Assembly (NCBI RefSeq): GCF_001746295.1
Contig: NZ_MJAH01000001.1
Span: 1,097,188 to 1,161,187, forward strand
DNA from: Streptomyces sp. LUP47B
Lineage (GTDB): Bacteria; Actinomycetota; Actinomycetes; Streptomycetales; Streptomycetaceae
Direction of reading: 5' to 3'
DNA length: 64,000 bases
Numbering within the stretch: the stretch's first letter is position 1; the number at the start of each line of letters is the position of its first letter. The notes beneath the pieces are model-generated. The model worked only from the letters and a program-made list of their open reading frames with translations. It was not told the DNA's origin and ran no database searches. A program made the translations under genes and the position numbers. Positions 8,473 to 16,779 of the stretch are shown in pieces.

Positions 8473-9885
8473 CTACATGTTGATCATGTGCCCTGCGAGG
8501 CCGTGGACGGCTTCCTTGACCGCCTCGCCCAGGGTCGGGTGGGCGTGGACATTGCGGGCGACCTCGTGGACGGTGAGGTCCCACTGCTGGGCCAGGGTCA
8601 GCTCGGGGAGGAGTTCGGTGACGTCCGGGCCGATCAGGTGACCGCCGAGGAGCTCGCCGTACTTGGCGTCGCTGATCAGCTTCACGAAACCGGTCGCGTC
8701 GCCCAGACCGTGGGCCTTGGCGTTCGCGGTGAACGGGAACTTGGCGACCTGGACGTCGAAGCCCTTCTCCCGCGCCTGCGCCTCGGTGTAGCCGAAGCTG
8801 GCGATCTGGGGCTGGCAGAAGGTGGCCCGCGGGATCATCACGTAGTCCAGCTCCATGGTCTCCGCGTCCGCGATCGTCTCGGCGGCGACCACGCCCATCG
8901 CCTCGGCGGCGTGCGCGAGCATCAGCTTCGCGGTGACGTCGCCGATGGCGTAGATGTGCGGGACGGAGGTGCGGCACCGGCCGTCGACGTCGATCGCGCC
9001 GCGCTCGGTGACGCGCACGCCCGTGTTCTCCAGGCCGTAGCCGGTGACGTTCGGGGCGAAGCCGATCGCCTGCAGGACCTTGTCGGCCTCCAGGACCTGC
9101 TGGGCGCCGTCCTTGCCGGTCACCGTGACACGGACCTGCGGGCCGGACTCGTCGATCGACTCGACGCGGGTGGACGTGAGGACATCGATGCCCAACTTAC
9201 GGTACTGCTTTGCCAGTTCGGCGGAGACTTCGGCGTCCTCCAGCGGGGCGACCCGGTCCAGGAACTCGACGATCGTCACCTTCACGCCGTAGTTGTGCAG
9301 CACGTACGCGAACTCGACACCGATCGCGCCGGCGCCGGCGATCACGATGGACTGCGGCAGGTCCTCGGCCAGGATCTGCTCCTCGAACGTCACCACGCGC
9401 GACGTGCGACGGGTGCCGGGCAGCAGCTTGGGGCTCGCACCGGCGGCGATGATGCAGTGATCGAAGCCGATGGAGCGGGTGTTGCCGTCGTAGTCGGCCA
9501 CCTGGAGCGTGTGCGGGTCGACGAACGTACCGCGACCGCTGATCTCCGTGATCTTGTTCTTCTTCATCAGGTAGTGGACGCCCTTGACCCGGCCGTCCGC
9601 GACCTTCCGGCTGCGGCGGAAGGCCTCCCCGTAGTCGAAGGAGACCTCACCGTCCACCTTGATGCCGAAGGTCTTCGCCTCGCGCGTGAAGAGGTGCGCG
9701 AGCTCGGCGTTGCGCAGCAGGGCCTTGGTGGGGATACAGCCCACGTTCAGACAGACGCCGCCCCAGTACTTCTCCTCGACTACCGCGACGCGCTTGCCCA
9801 GTTGGGCGGCCCGGATGGCGGCTACGTATCCGCCGGGGCCCGCGCCGAGTACGACGACGTCGAAGTGCTCACCCTGCTCGTCCAT
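8473..9885 (-). CDS. lpdA: Dihydrolipoyl dehydrogenase (E3)
   Basis: 470 aa flavoprotein disulfide reductase that reoxidises dihydrolipoamide in 2-oxoacid dehydrogenase and glycine-cleavage complexes. FAD fold [14 protein letters not shown] is near residue 9 and the redox disulfide is in [14 protein letters not shown]. The NAD fold [15 protein letters not shown] follows, then [14 protein letters not shown], and the catalytic HAHPTLGE is near residue 440. Length and all key residues are standard. AAAGGAAG precedes the ATG at good spacing. No E1/E2 genes are adjacent, as is common for the housekeeping E3 in Streptomyces. It is the most core-like gene in this window. Confidence 0.95.
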   Translation of the reverse strand: MDEQGEHFDVVVLGAGPGGYVAAIRAAQLGKRVAVVEEKYWGGVCLNVGCIPTKALLRNAELAHLFTREAKTFGIKVDGEVSFDYGEAFRRSRKVADGRVKGVHYLMKKNKITEISGRGTFVDPHTLQVADYDGNTRSIGFDHCIIAAGASPKLLPGTRRTSRVVTFEEQILAEDLPQSIVIAGAGAIGVEFAYVLHNYGVKVTIVEFLDRVAPLEDAEVSAELAKQYRKLGIDVLTSTRVESIDESGPQVRVTVTGKDGAQQVLEADKVLQAIGFAPNVTGYGLENTGVRVTERGAIDVDGRCRTSVPHIYAIGDVTAKLMLAHAAEAMGVVAAETIADAETMELDYVMIPRATFCQPQIASFGYTEAQAREKGFDVQVAKFPFTANAKAHGLGDATGFVKLISDAKYGELLGGHLIGPDVTELLPELTLAQQWDLTVHEVARNVHAHPTLGEAVKEAVHGLAGHMINM

Positions 9886-10642
9886 GGACGGCTTCCTTTC
9901 CGCTGGGGCGGCCGGCTCCCCGCGAGGGGCCGGCTCACTCCCGATCGAACAACCTGGTCATCAACTCGACAGCGGCGGCATCCGCCACCGCCCACCGCCG
10001 GGGAGCCGGTGGGTGACGAGTGAGGCGACCACATGGTGCACCACCTCGGCAGCAGTTCCCCGCACGTCCGCTTCAGCGCCCCGGCGCCGTGATCTATGCC
10101 CGTTCCGCCATCATCGACGGCGGACCGACGCCCCGTCGACTTCGTGTACTCCTGCCTCGGCGGCCACTGACTGAGCGCTTCGAGGCCCAAGGCGGCGACC
10201 ACGCCGTGCGCACCGGGCTGGAGGACGGCATCCGGCTGTGCCTCGCGGGCGGCGCCCCACGCCAGAAGGGGTCCTGTCATCTCGTACGGATCGGATCCGA
10301 TAGCGGGGGTCGTGGCCGGGCGCGGGCGACCGCCGTCGCCAGGGAACGGCCGCCGGGGTCCGGCTCGCCCGGCGATCCCGGGAGCCGCTCGGACCACCCG
10401 GCCGGAGCGGCCCACGTGGATCCTGGCGACGGTCTGCACGGCCGAACGCGGTGCACCGCAACCGTACGTTCCCGTCGCCACTGTCGCCCGGCTGCTGTGG
10501 GCGGGTCTGCGCCAGGGCGGTCGACGGCATCAGCGTCCGGTAGCCCTGAACCTGGGTCGGGTGGACAACGTCGGCGCAGGACGACCCGCCTTCGTCGCCA
10601 TGGCCTGACGCCACCGCCCGCCTCGGTCACCAAGGTCTCTCG
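9886..10642. other. Long gap without a recognisable gene
   Basis: About 750 bp upstream of lpdA. Several frames stay open on both strands, but none gives a known fold, a credible start with ribosome site, or Streptomyces-like codon position bias. I found no close match to other segments of this window. It may hold the lpdA promoter near 9890-9960. Confidence 0.5.
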
Positions 10643-11704
10643 CTACCGGCCCGCCTCGTCCTCGATGTCGCGGACCAGCTCGATGGCCCGGCCCAGGGTG
10701 ACGAGGCGGGCGTCAAGGGTCTCGCCGGCGGGGTAGAAACGAACCGTGTCGACACCGGCACCGCGCCACACGCGCAGCCTCTCGCGCACCATGTCCTCGG
10801 TTCCGATCAGCGTGGTCGCCAGCACCATCTCGTCGGTGACCAGTGCGACCGCGCCGTCCCGGTCTCCGGCCTGCCAGCGGGTCCGGACCTCGGCGGCCAC
10901 CTCGGCCCAGCCCTGGCGGCTGTAGGCGTTGTTGTAGAAGTTCGTGGTCGCGGAGCCCATGCCACCGAGGCTGAAGGCCAGCTCCTTCTTGCGCCCGGCC
11001 ACCATCGCGCGCAACACGTCCTCGTCGTCCGCGAAGGCGACCTCGGCGCCCTGGCAGATGTCGAGGTCGGAGCGAGTGCGGCCGGCGGTGGCCAAGCCCT
11101 GGTCCAGGTGATCGAAGTACGCCTCTTTGGCACCTTCGGGCACGAAACTGGTGCCCAGCCAGCCGTCGGCGATCTCGCCGGTCAGGTGCAGCATCTTCGG
11201 CGAGAGGGTGGCCAGGTAGACGGGGATGTCGTACTCGGCGCGCATGGACAGGCGCATGGGCCTGCCGTCCCCGCCCGGCAGCGGGATCTGGAACTCCCGC
11301 CCCTCGTACGAGACTTTTTCTCCGGCGGCGGCCCGTCGGACGATCTCGACGGTCTCCCGCATGCGCGACAGCGGCCGGGCGAAGGGCACGCCGTGCAGCC
11401 CTTCGATCACCTGCGGTCCGGAGGGGCCGAGCCCCAGGAGGAAACGCCCCTGGGACAGCTGCGACAACGTGATCGCGGCGCGGGCGATGGCCATCGGGGT
11501 GCGGGTACCGAGCTGGATGATCCCCGATCCGAGAAGCATGCGCTCGGTCTTCGCGGCGAGGTAGCCCAACGGCGAGGGCGCCTCGGAACCCCATGCCTCC
11601 GCGACCCAGCAGATGTCCAGACCGAGTTTCTCCCCCTCGGTGACGTAGTCGACGATCTCCCGCCAGTCGCCCCCGGAGGCCTCGATCGTGGTGGAGGTAC
11701 GCAT
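10643..11704 (-). CDS. LLM-class (luciferase-like) F420- or flavin-dependent oxidoreductase
   Basis: 353 aa TIM-barrel monooxygenase/dehydrogenase. The conserved start region LGLDICWVAEAWGSEAPSPL is followed by GSGIIQLGTRTP and the strongly conserved LSQGRFLLGLGPSGPQV, with GEIADGWLGTSF later. This pattern is typical of the F420-dependent LLM proteins abundant in actinomycetes, but cofactor choice cannot be read securely. Its ATG overlaps the stop of the SRPBCC gene by one base (TGATG), so the two are translationally coupled in one operon. The promoter lies upstream of the SRPBCC gene. Confidence 0.9.
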   Translation of the reverse strand: MRTSTTIEASGGDWREIVDYVTEGEKLGLDICWVAEAWGSEAPSPLGYLAAKTERMLLGSGIIQLGTRTPMAIARAAITLSQLSQGRFLLGLGPSGPQVIEGLHGVPFARPLSRMRETVEIVRRAAAGEKVSYEGREFQIPLPGGDGRPMRLSMRAEYDIPVYLATLSPKMLHLTGEIADGWLGTSFVPEGAKEAYFDHLDQGLATAGRTRSDLDICQGAEVAFADDEDVLRAMVAGRKKELAFSLGGMGSATTNFYNNAYSRQGWAEVAAEVRTRWQAGDRDGAVALVTDEMVLATTLIGTEDMVRERLRVWRGAGVDTVRFYPAGETLDARLVTLGRAIELVRDIEDEAGR

Positions 11705-12255
11705 CAGAGACCCACCTCGCCCGAGGTCCCGGTCCCCTCGGTGCCTCCGGTGCTCTCGGCCAGTTTCTTGATCTTTTCGAGGGTGACGGTCATGTTGGCC
11801 TCGAACTCCCGCATCCGTACGAAGACGATCTTCTGCTCCTTCTCCGGCATACGATCAATGGCATAGGAGAGGCCCGAGCGGCCCGGCCCCATCTGCATCC
11901 ACTCCGTGAGGAGAGTGCCGCCGTCCTGCGGCGCCAAAGTGAACCGCCAGACCGCCGACGGATGCTGCGGACCCTCGACCGCCCAGGCGAACGTCCTCGA
12001 CGGCTCGTACTCGACGACGTGGGACGTGGTGGCCCACTCTCCGAACGCCTCATGCTTGCTCCGGCCGATGAACCGGGCTCCCGGCGCAGGGCCGTTACGG
12101 CCGTCCAGCCACTCGACCGACTGGAGCTCGGAGCTCAGCCGCGGCATGAGCTCGATGTCGGCAACCAGCGCCCACACTCGAGCCGACGGGGCGGCGATCC
12201 AGGTGTGGACCTCAACCGTCGGCTTGTCCGCGTAGCGCGCGCCTGTCCACTCCAT
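11704..12255 (-). CDS. SRPBCC (START-like) family protein, polyketide-cyclase-type fold
   Basis: 183 aa. The pattern VEVHTWIAAPSARVWALVAD near residue 14 is the classic SRPBCC strand-helix opening, followed by FIGRSKHEAFGEW and the central VVEYEPSRTFAWAV. SRPBCC proteins bind hydrophobic ligands in a helix-grip cavity. It is the first gene of a two-gene operon with the LLM oxidoreductase, suggesting it binds or presents that enzyme's substrate or product. The exact substrate is unknown. Confidence 0.85.
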   Translation of the reverse strand: MEWTGARYADKPTVEVHTWIAAPSARVWALVADIELMPRLSSELQSVEWLDGRNGPAPGARFIGRSKHEAFGEWATTSHVVEYEPSRTFAWAVEGPQHPSAVWRFTLAPQDGGTLLTEWMQMGPGRSGLSYAIDRMPEKEQKIVFVRMREFEANMTVTLEKIKKLAESTGGTEGTGTSGEVGL

Positions 12256-12309
12256 GGTCCTGCGGCCCCCTGTCTCTACCGAGAATCCTCATTCGAGCAC
12301 CTGACCAGT

Positions 12310-12338
12310 AAAGTTGCGTAAAAGGACTTACTTGTCAA
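12310..12338 (-). promoter_or_regulatory. Promoter of SRPBCC-LLM operon with overlapping inverted repeat
   Basis: On the minus strand a perfect -35 TTGACA (12338-12333) is followed after 17 bp by AACTTT (12315-12310), a weak -10. The arms AGTAA (12307-12311) and TTACT (12328-12332) bracket the spacer, a plausible site for the HxlR protein encoded just upstream. Confidence 0.45.
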
Positions 12339-12370
12339 GGGCGTGCACAGGCCACCACAGGGCTGACCAT

Positions 12371-12880
12371 TCAGCCCGCGAACCGCTCCTGCACGTCCGA
12401 CCGTTCGGCCAGATGCGGTGGATAGCCGGGGCCCATCAGCGCGCGAGTGTTGTCCGCGGTCATGGGCTCGCCGCAGGCGGCACACACCACCTCGGCATGG
12501 GTTTCCCGTCCGCACGCGTCGTGCAGCATCGTCACCGGCGGACCCGCTTCCCCGGCCAGCCAGCGGTCTCCCCACCGGTTCATCACCAGCAGCACGCCGT
12601 AGAAGTCGCGCCCCTTCTCGGAGAGCACGTAGTCGTGTCGAACCGGCTCCGTCTGGTACGGCCGCTTCTCCAGCAGCCCCTCCTCCACCAGCCGGCGCAG
12701 CCGGTCCGTCAGCGTGTTGCGGGCGATCCCCAGCGACTCCTGGAACGCGTCGAACCGCCGGATCCCGTAGAACGCCTCGCGCAGCACCAACGGCGTCCAC
12801 TGGTCGCCGAGCAAATCCATGGTCCGCGCGATCGAGCAGGGCCACTGCGCAAAGGATGTCCGCCTCATGACGGCCAGCAT
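12371..12880 (-). CDS. HxlR-family winged-helix transcriptional regulator
   Basis: 169 aa (165 if the second ATG at 12868 is used). It has the HxlR hallmark CSIARTMDLLGDQWTPLVLR with the redox-type Cys, then FDAFQESLGIARNTLTDRLRRLVEEGLLEK for the recognition helix and wing. The C-terminal extension contains a CGRE...CAACGE four-cysteine set, possibly metal-binding. It is same-strand, directly upstream of the SRPBCC-LLM operon, which it probably represses. HxlR regulators often sense aldehydes or quinones; the signal here is not known. Confidence 0.88.
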   Translation of the reverse strand: MLAVMRRTSFAQWPCSIARTMDLLGDQWTPLVLREAFYGIRRFDAFQESLGIARNTLTDRLRRLVEEGLLEKRPYQTEPVRHDYVLSEKGRDFYGVLLVMNRWGDRWLAGEAGPPVTMLHDACGRETHAEVVCAACGEPMTADNTRALMGPGYPPHLAERSDVQERFAG

Positions 12881-12952
12881 AGGTTCGTCCAGTCGTGAGA
12901 CCCAGCAGGTGAACCGAACATGGGCCGATGAGCAGCCTCTTGTGTTCCATCA

Positions 12953-12965
12953 ATAACGAAGTTAT
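12953..12965. promoter_or_regulatory. TetR operator candidate, site 1
   Basis: ATAAC-GAA-GTTAT, a perfect palindrome 9 bp upstream of the SDR start. The same palindrome with a different centre (ATAAC-TTG-GTTAT) lies at 14632-14644 beside the TetR gene. Position over the start region suggests repression. Confidence 0.7.
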
Positions 12966-12974
12966 GTTGCCGCC

Positions 12975-13871
12975 ATGAAACGTGACTTGCTGGGCAGAAG
13001 GCTGGTTGTCACCGGAGCAGCTCGCGGCATCGGCGCGAAGGTGGCACGTCTCGCCGGCGCCCGAGGTGCCCGTGTGACCCTGATCGGGCTGGAGCCGGAT
13101 CGATTGCGTGACCTCGCCGATGAGCTGGGCCCCACCGCTTCCTGGCGTGAGGCCGACGTGTGCGACGCCGCCGCTCTGCGGTCGGCGATCGACGGGGCCG
13201 CCGAGGTCATGGACGGCATCGACCTCGTCGTCGCCAATGCCGGCGTGGTGGCCTACGGCACGGTGCGGCAGACGGACGAGGCGTCGTTCGAGCGGGTGAT
13301 GGACATCAACCTCAACGGCGTGTTCCGCACCCTCAAGTACGCGACGCCCCACCTGGAGCGCAGCCGGGGTCATGTGCTGGTCGTGGCGTCCGCGCTGTCG
13401 TTCATGCCGCTGGCCGCGATGGCCTCGTACGGCGCGAGCAAGGCGGCGGCCGAACTGCTCGCCCTGACCTACCGCCAGGAGGTGGCACACCTCGGGGTCA
13501 CGGTCGGCCTGGTGCACCCCTCCTGGATCGACACGGACCTCGTCCGGGGCGCCGAAGCGGATCTCCCGTCCTTCCAGGGCCTGCGCAACCGGCTGCCCTA
13601 TCCCGGCAACGTCACCACGAGCGCCGACCGGGCGGCCGCCGCGATCGTCGACGGGCTGGTGCGCCGGCGCAGCCGCGTGTACGTGCCGCGCGCGGTCGCC
13701 GTGGCCAACTGGGCGAAGGGAGCGCTGAACTCACCGCTGGCTTGGCCCTGGGCCAGGCGCTTCGCGGCCCGGGCGGTGCCTTCCCTCGAACGGGAGGTCG
13801 CGGCGCTGGGGAGGCATGACCAAGTCACGCCCGGCACCGATGCCCTCGCCGCGGAGACCAGATCCTCCTAG
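12975..13871 (+). CDS. SDR-family oxidoreductase
   Basis: 298 aa. TGAARGIGAKVARL is the cofactor loop, VANAG replaces NNAG, and the catalytic set is VASALSF followed by YGASK. A C-terminal extension (about 235-298, with NSPLAWPWARRFAARAVPSL) is longer than in minimal SDRs and resembles the tails of membrane-associated SDRs of the fatty-acid and retinol-like group. It is convergent with the TetR gene, and its start is overlapped by an operator matching the one beside that TetR. Most likely an enzyme of the same acyl or alcohol catabolic circuit as the downstream ligase operon. Confidence 0.88.
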   Translation: MKRDLLGRRLVVTGAARGIGAKVARLAGARGARVTLIGLEPDRLRDLADELGPTASWREADVCDAAALRSAIDGAAEVMDGIDLVVANAGVVAYGTVRQTDEASFERVMDINLNGVFRTLKYATPHLERSRGHVLVVASALSFMPLAAMASYGASKAAAELLALTYRQEVAHLGVTVGLVHPSWIDTDLVRGAEADLPSFQGLRNRLPYPGNVTTSADRAAAAIVDGLVRRRSRVYVPRAVAVANWAKGALNSPLAWPWARRFAARAVPSLEREVAALGRHDQVTPGTDALAAETRSS

Positions 13872-13880
13872 CCGCACACC

Positions 13881-13898
13881 GGCGCACCAGGGTGCGCC
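13881..13898. terminator. Hairpin between convergent SDR and TetR genes
   Basis: GGCGCAC-CAGG-GTGCGCC, a perfect 7-bp stem located in the 43-bp gap between two convergent stops. Probably a bidirectional terminator. Confidence 0.6.
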
Positions 13899-13914
13899 CA
13901 ACTCCCCCGGCTTC

Positions 13915-14598
13915 TCAACCACCTTGGACGATCGAGTCGTACAGGCGCGCGCCGGCCGCGTGCGAGGCCTCGGCACGTTCCCGCTCGTCACCCAGCCCGA
14001 CCGAGAAGTTCACGCCCATCGGCAGGAGCACCTGCGCCACGGCGTCGTCGAACTCGACGAAGTGCTCGGCCAGTTCAAGGGTGATGTAACCGTGCACGAA
14101 ACTCCACAACTGGGCGGCGACGGCTTCGGGTTCCTGCCGCTCGACCCTGCCGGAGCGCACCAGCCGTTCGCACGCCGCGAGCACATGGGCGTGGGCTTCC
14201 CGAAAGGCCGGGGAATGCCCGCTCAGGCGAAGGTCCGCATCCGAGAGGGGCCGGTACGTCGCCCTGGTCGACAGTCCGAACATCAGGTCGTAGAGGTGAG
14301 GGTTCTCGCGGGCCAGCCGACGGCAGGTCAACGCCATCGCGAAGAGATCCGCGATCGGGTCCTCCGTCACCGGCACCCGGGCGAACGCTGTGCCGAGTTC
14401 CCTGAACCCATGGTCGGCGACAGCGCCCATCAGCTCCGGGATGCCACCGAAGTGGCTGTAGACCACCATCGTCGACAGTCCGCTCGCGGAAGCCACCGTG
14501 CGCGCCTTCACGGCCGATGGCCCCTGCTCGGCCAGCAGGCCGATGGCCGCCCGCACGAGCCGTTCCGGTGCGTCGTCAAGCCTCGCCCGCCCTGCCAT
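13915..14598 (-). CDS. TetR-family transcriptional regulator
   Basis: 227 aa. The N-terminal HTH (about 10-55) contains AIGLLAEQGPSAVKARTVAS, then GLSTMVVYSHFGG; the C-terminal ligand-binding helices include VAAQLWSFVHGYITLEL (TetR_C_13/33-like). ATG at 14598 is chosen over GTG at 14607 because GGAGG stands 10 nt before the ATG but only about 1 nt before the GTG. It is divergent from the enoyl-CoA hydratase operon, with an ATAAC-N3-GTTAT palindrome 34 bp upstream of its start. The same palindrome lies at the SDR promoter, so the regulon probably comprises the SDR, itself and the acyl-CoA operon. Confidence 0.9.
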   Translation of the reverse strand: MAGRARLDDAPERLVRAAIGLLAEQGPSAVKARTVASASGLSTMVVYSHFGGIPELMGAVADHGFRELGTAFARVPVTEDPIADLFAMALTCRRLARENPHLYDLMFGLSTRATYRPLSDADLRLSGHSPAFREAHAHVLAACERLVRSGRVERQEPEAVAAQLWSFVHGYITLELAEHFVEFDDAVAQVLLPMGVNFSVGLGDERERAEASHAAGARLYDSIVQGG

Positions 14599-14631
14599 GT
14601 CCCGCACGCCTCCATCGTTGACACACCCGAA

Positions 14632-14644
14632 ATAACTTGGTTAT
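14632..14644. promoter_or_regulatory. TetR operator candidate, site 2
   Basis: ATAAC-TTG-GTTAT in the divergent gap between the TetR gene and the enoyl-CoA hydratase operon. Arms identical to site 1 at 12953-12965. Confidence 0.7.
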
Positions 14645-14838
14645 GTAATTCCTCGCGGCAATAGTACACATCACGCGTGCCGTGCCGTCTCGGACATGAC
14701 GTCCGCCCTCGGGCACCTCATAACGCGCCGGTCCAGTCTCCTGCCACCGGCGCGAACCCGACCCCTCGCTGCGACACGCGGCCACTCCGCGCCTGTCCCC
14801 GCACACCTTCCCTCTGAACTCAGCACGGGAGCACATTC

Positions 14839-15813
14839 ATGACGTACAAAGACAAGGGCCATCTGGAGATCGAAGATCGCGGGGCCGTCCTGATCGTCCG
14901 GGTCGACGGCGGCCCGCATCAGGAGTTCGGCCTCGACATCGCCCAGCAGCTCGACAAGCTGGTGGCCCGGGCCGACCGCGATCCGGGCATCCGCGCCGTC
15001 GTCTTCACCGGGGCACATCCCGAGCGGTTCGTCAGCCATGCCGCGGTGCGGTGGCTGCAGGAAGAGGGCGCCGCGAGCCCTACGGTAGGACTACGCGCCG
15101 CCGCAGCCGTCGTACGCGTGGCGAAGCACGTGGACCGGGCCCGTGTCCTCGGGGCCGTGATGCGCAGGACCCCGATGCGCGGAGCCCTCCAACTGGAGCG
15201 TCTGCACCGGACCTTCCTGCGGATGAACGCCAGCGGTGTCCTCTTCGTCGCCGCCCTCAACGGTTCCGCACTGGGCCTCGGCGCCGAGTTCGCCTGGGCG
15301 TGCGATCTGCGGGTCATGGCCGACGGGGACTATTTCATCGGCCAGCCGGAGATCCTCCTCGGCATCATCCCGGGTGGAGGCGGCACCCAGCGGCTGACCC
15401 GCCTGATCGGCACCCACCGGTCCCTGGCCGCGATTCTCGAAGGCAAGCCCTTCACGCCCGCGGAGGCCCTCGCCAACGGGGCCGTCGACCAGGTCGTCGC
15501 ACAGCAGAAGGTGCTCGCGCAGGCGGTCGAACTCGCGGAACGCTTCGGCAAGCGGCCGAAGGGCTCGGTGGCGGCCGCCAAGCGGTCGGTGTACCTCGGC
15601 GGCTCCATGTCGCTGGAGGACGGCCTGCACGTCGAACGCGCCGAGTTCTTCACCAGAGTCATGTCGAAGGAGGGGCAGGAACTGATGCTCGACTACCTGC
15701 AGACGACGGACGCCACCGGCGAGCTCCCCCTCTACCGTCCGGACACCTACGCGCAGGCGCTCGCCTCGGGCAGTGTGCCCGGGCGCCGCTCGACGAAGAC
15801 GACGCGGCGGTGA
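14839..15813 (+). CDS. Enoyl-CoA hydratase/isomerase family protein
   Basis: 324 aa crotonase-fold enzyme. NGSALGLGAEFAWACDL provides the oxyanion strand and the first acidic position (GAEF). YFIGQPEILLGIIPGGGG supplies the second catalytic Glu, followed by TQRLTRLIG. Both hydratase-type glutamates are therefore present. An insertion (about 75-115) relative to minimal hydratases contains the RTPMRGALQLERLHRTFLRM helix. It is the first gene of a three-gene operon (7 bp to the hydrolase), with the TetR operator upstream. Likely role: beta-oxidation-type step on a CoA ester made by the downstream ligase. Confidence 0.88.
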   Translation: MTYKDKGHLEIEDRGAVLIVRVDGGPHQEFGLDIAQQLDKLVARADRDPGIRAVVFTGAHPERFVSHAAVRWLQEEGAASPTVGLRAAAAVVRVAKHVDRARVLGAVMRRTPMRGALQLERLHRTFLRMNASGVLFVAALNGSALGLGAEFAWACDLRVMADGDYFIGQPEILLGIIPGGGGTQRLTRLIGTHRSLAAILEGKPFTPAEALANGAVDQVVAQQKVLAQAVELAERFGKRPKGSVAAAKRSVYLGGSMSLEDGLHVERAEFFTRVMSKEGQELMLDYLQTTDATGELPLYRPDTYAQALASGSVPGRRSTKTTRR

Positions 15814-15820
15814 GTCGACG

Positions 15821-16744
15821 ATGAGCACCGCGCACTCCTTCACCCGTCAGGACATCACGTTCCCCTCCGGCGACAGCACCTGTGCCGGCTGGCTCTACCT
15901 CCCCACGGGCGTCACCTCCCCGCCCGTCGTCGTCCTCGGGCACGGCCTGGGCGCGACCCGCGAGATGCGTCTGGACGCCTTCGCCGAACGTTTCGCCCAA
16001 GCGGGCATCGCCGCCGTCGCCTTCACCTACCGGCACTTCGGCGACAGCGGCGGCCACCCGCGCCAGCTGCTGTCGATCAGGCGCCAGCTCGCCGACTGGG
16101 ACGCCGCACTCGCCTACGTCAGCTCCCGCACGGACGTCGACCGCTCCCGGGTCGCGGTCTGGGGCAGCTCCTTCGGCGGCGGCCACGCCATCACCGTCGC
16201 CGCACGCCATCCCGAACTGCGCGCGGCCGTGGCCCAGTGCCCGTTCACCGACGGTCTCGCCTCCGCGCTCGCGCTGGGCCCGCTCGCCTCGCTCAGGATG
16301 ACCCCCGTGCTCGCCCGGGATCTGGCGACGAGGATCCGCGGCAAAGCGCCCGCGATGGTTCCCATCGCCGCCGCCCCCGGTTCACCGGCCCTCATGAACG
16401 CCCCGGACGCCCTGCCCGGCTACCAGGCTCTCCAGCCGCCCGGCAAGACGTTCCGCCACGAGGTGGCGGCACGGGTGATCCCGACCATCGCCGCCTACCG
16501 GCCCGGACGTGCGGCGAAGAAGGTCACCGTCCCGATCCTCTTCTGCGTCAGCAACACCGACTCGGTCACGCCTCCCGCCCAGACCCTCCGGTACGCGGGC
16601 ACCGCGCCCCACGGCGAGATCAAGAGGTACGACGCCGGCCACTTCGACTTCTACACCGGTGAGACCTTCGAGCAACTGGTCCACGACCAGACCGAGTTCC
16701 TCGTCCGCCAGCTGCACCCGGCGCCCGCCGCCCAGACTCCCTGA
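15821..16744 (+). CDS. Alpha/beta hydrolase (dienelactone-hydrolase/peptidase S9-like)
   Basis: 307 aa. HGLGATREMRLDAFAERF marks the oxyanion region, GSSFGGG around residue 110 is the nucleophile elbow, and the acidic residue and His fall in FCVSNTDSV and DAGHFDFYTG. ATG at 15821 is 7 bp after the hydratase stop; a longer frame to 15773 would overlap the hydratase and begin with low-complexity Arg. It is the second gene of the acyl-CoA operon. Possibly a thioesterase or ester hydrolase that supplies or releases the acid. Confidence 0.85.
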   Translation: MSTAHSFTRQDITFPSGDSTCAGWLYLPTGVTSPPVVVLGHGLGATREMRLDAFAERFAQAGIAAVAFTYRHFGDSGGHPRQLLSIRRQLADWDAALAYVSSRTDVDRSRVAVWGSSFGGGHAITVAARHPELRAAVAQCPFTDGLASALALGPLASLRMTPVLARDLATRIRGKAPAMVPIAAAPGSPALMNAPDALPGYQALQPPGKTFRHEVAARVIPTIAAYRPGRAAKKVTVPILFCVSNTDSVTPPAQTLRYAGTAPHGEIKRYDAGHFDFYTGETFEQLVHDQTEFLVRQLHPAPAAQTP

Positions 16745-16779
16745 CCGGATCGCATCACACCGAGACAGGTACGCCCGCC

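Noticed and set aside
9886..10642. Possible hidden gene or pseudogene upstream of lpdA
   Set aside because: Read on both strands; no fold, motif, ribosome site or match to other parts of the window.
12307..12332. AGTAA-N16-TTACT as a firm HxlR operator
   Set aside because: Arms are only 5 bp and there is no second site to compare, so it is listed as part of a promoter rather than as a defined operator.
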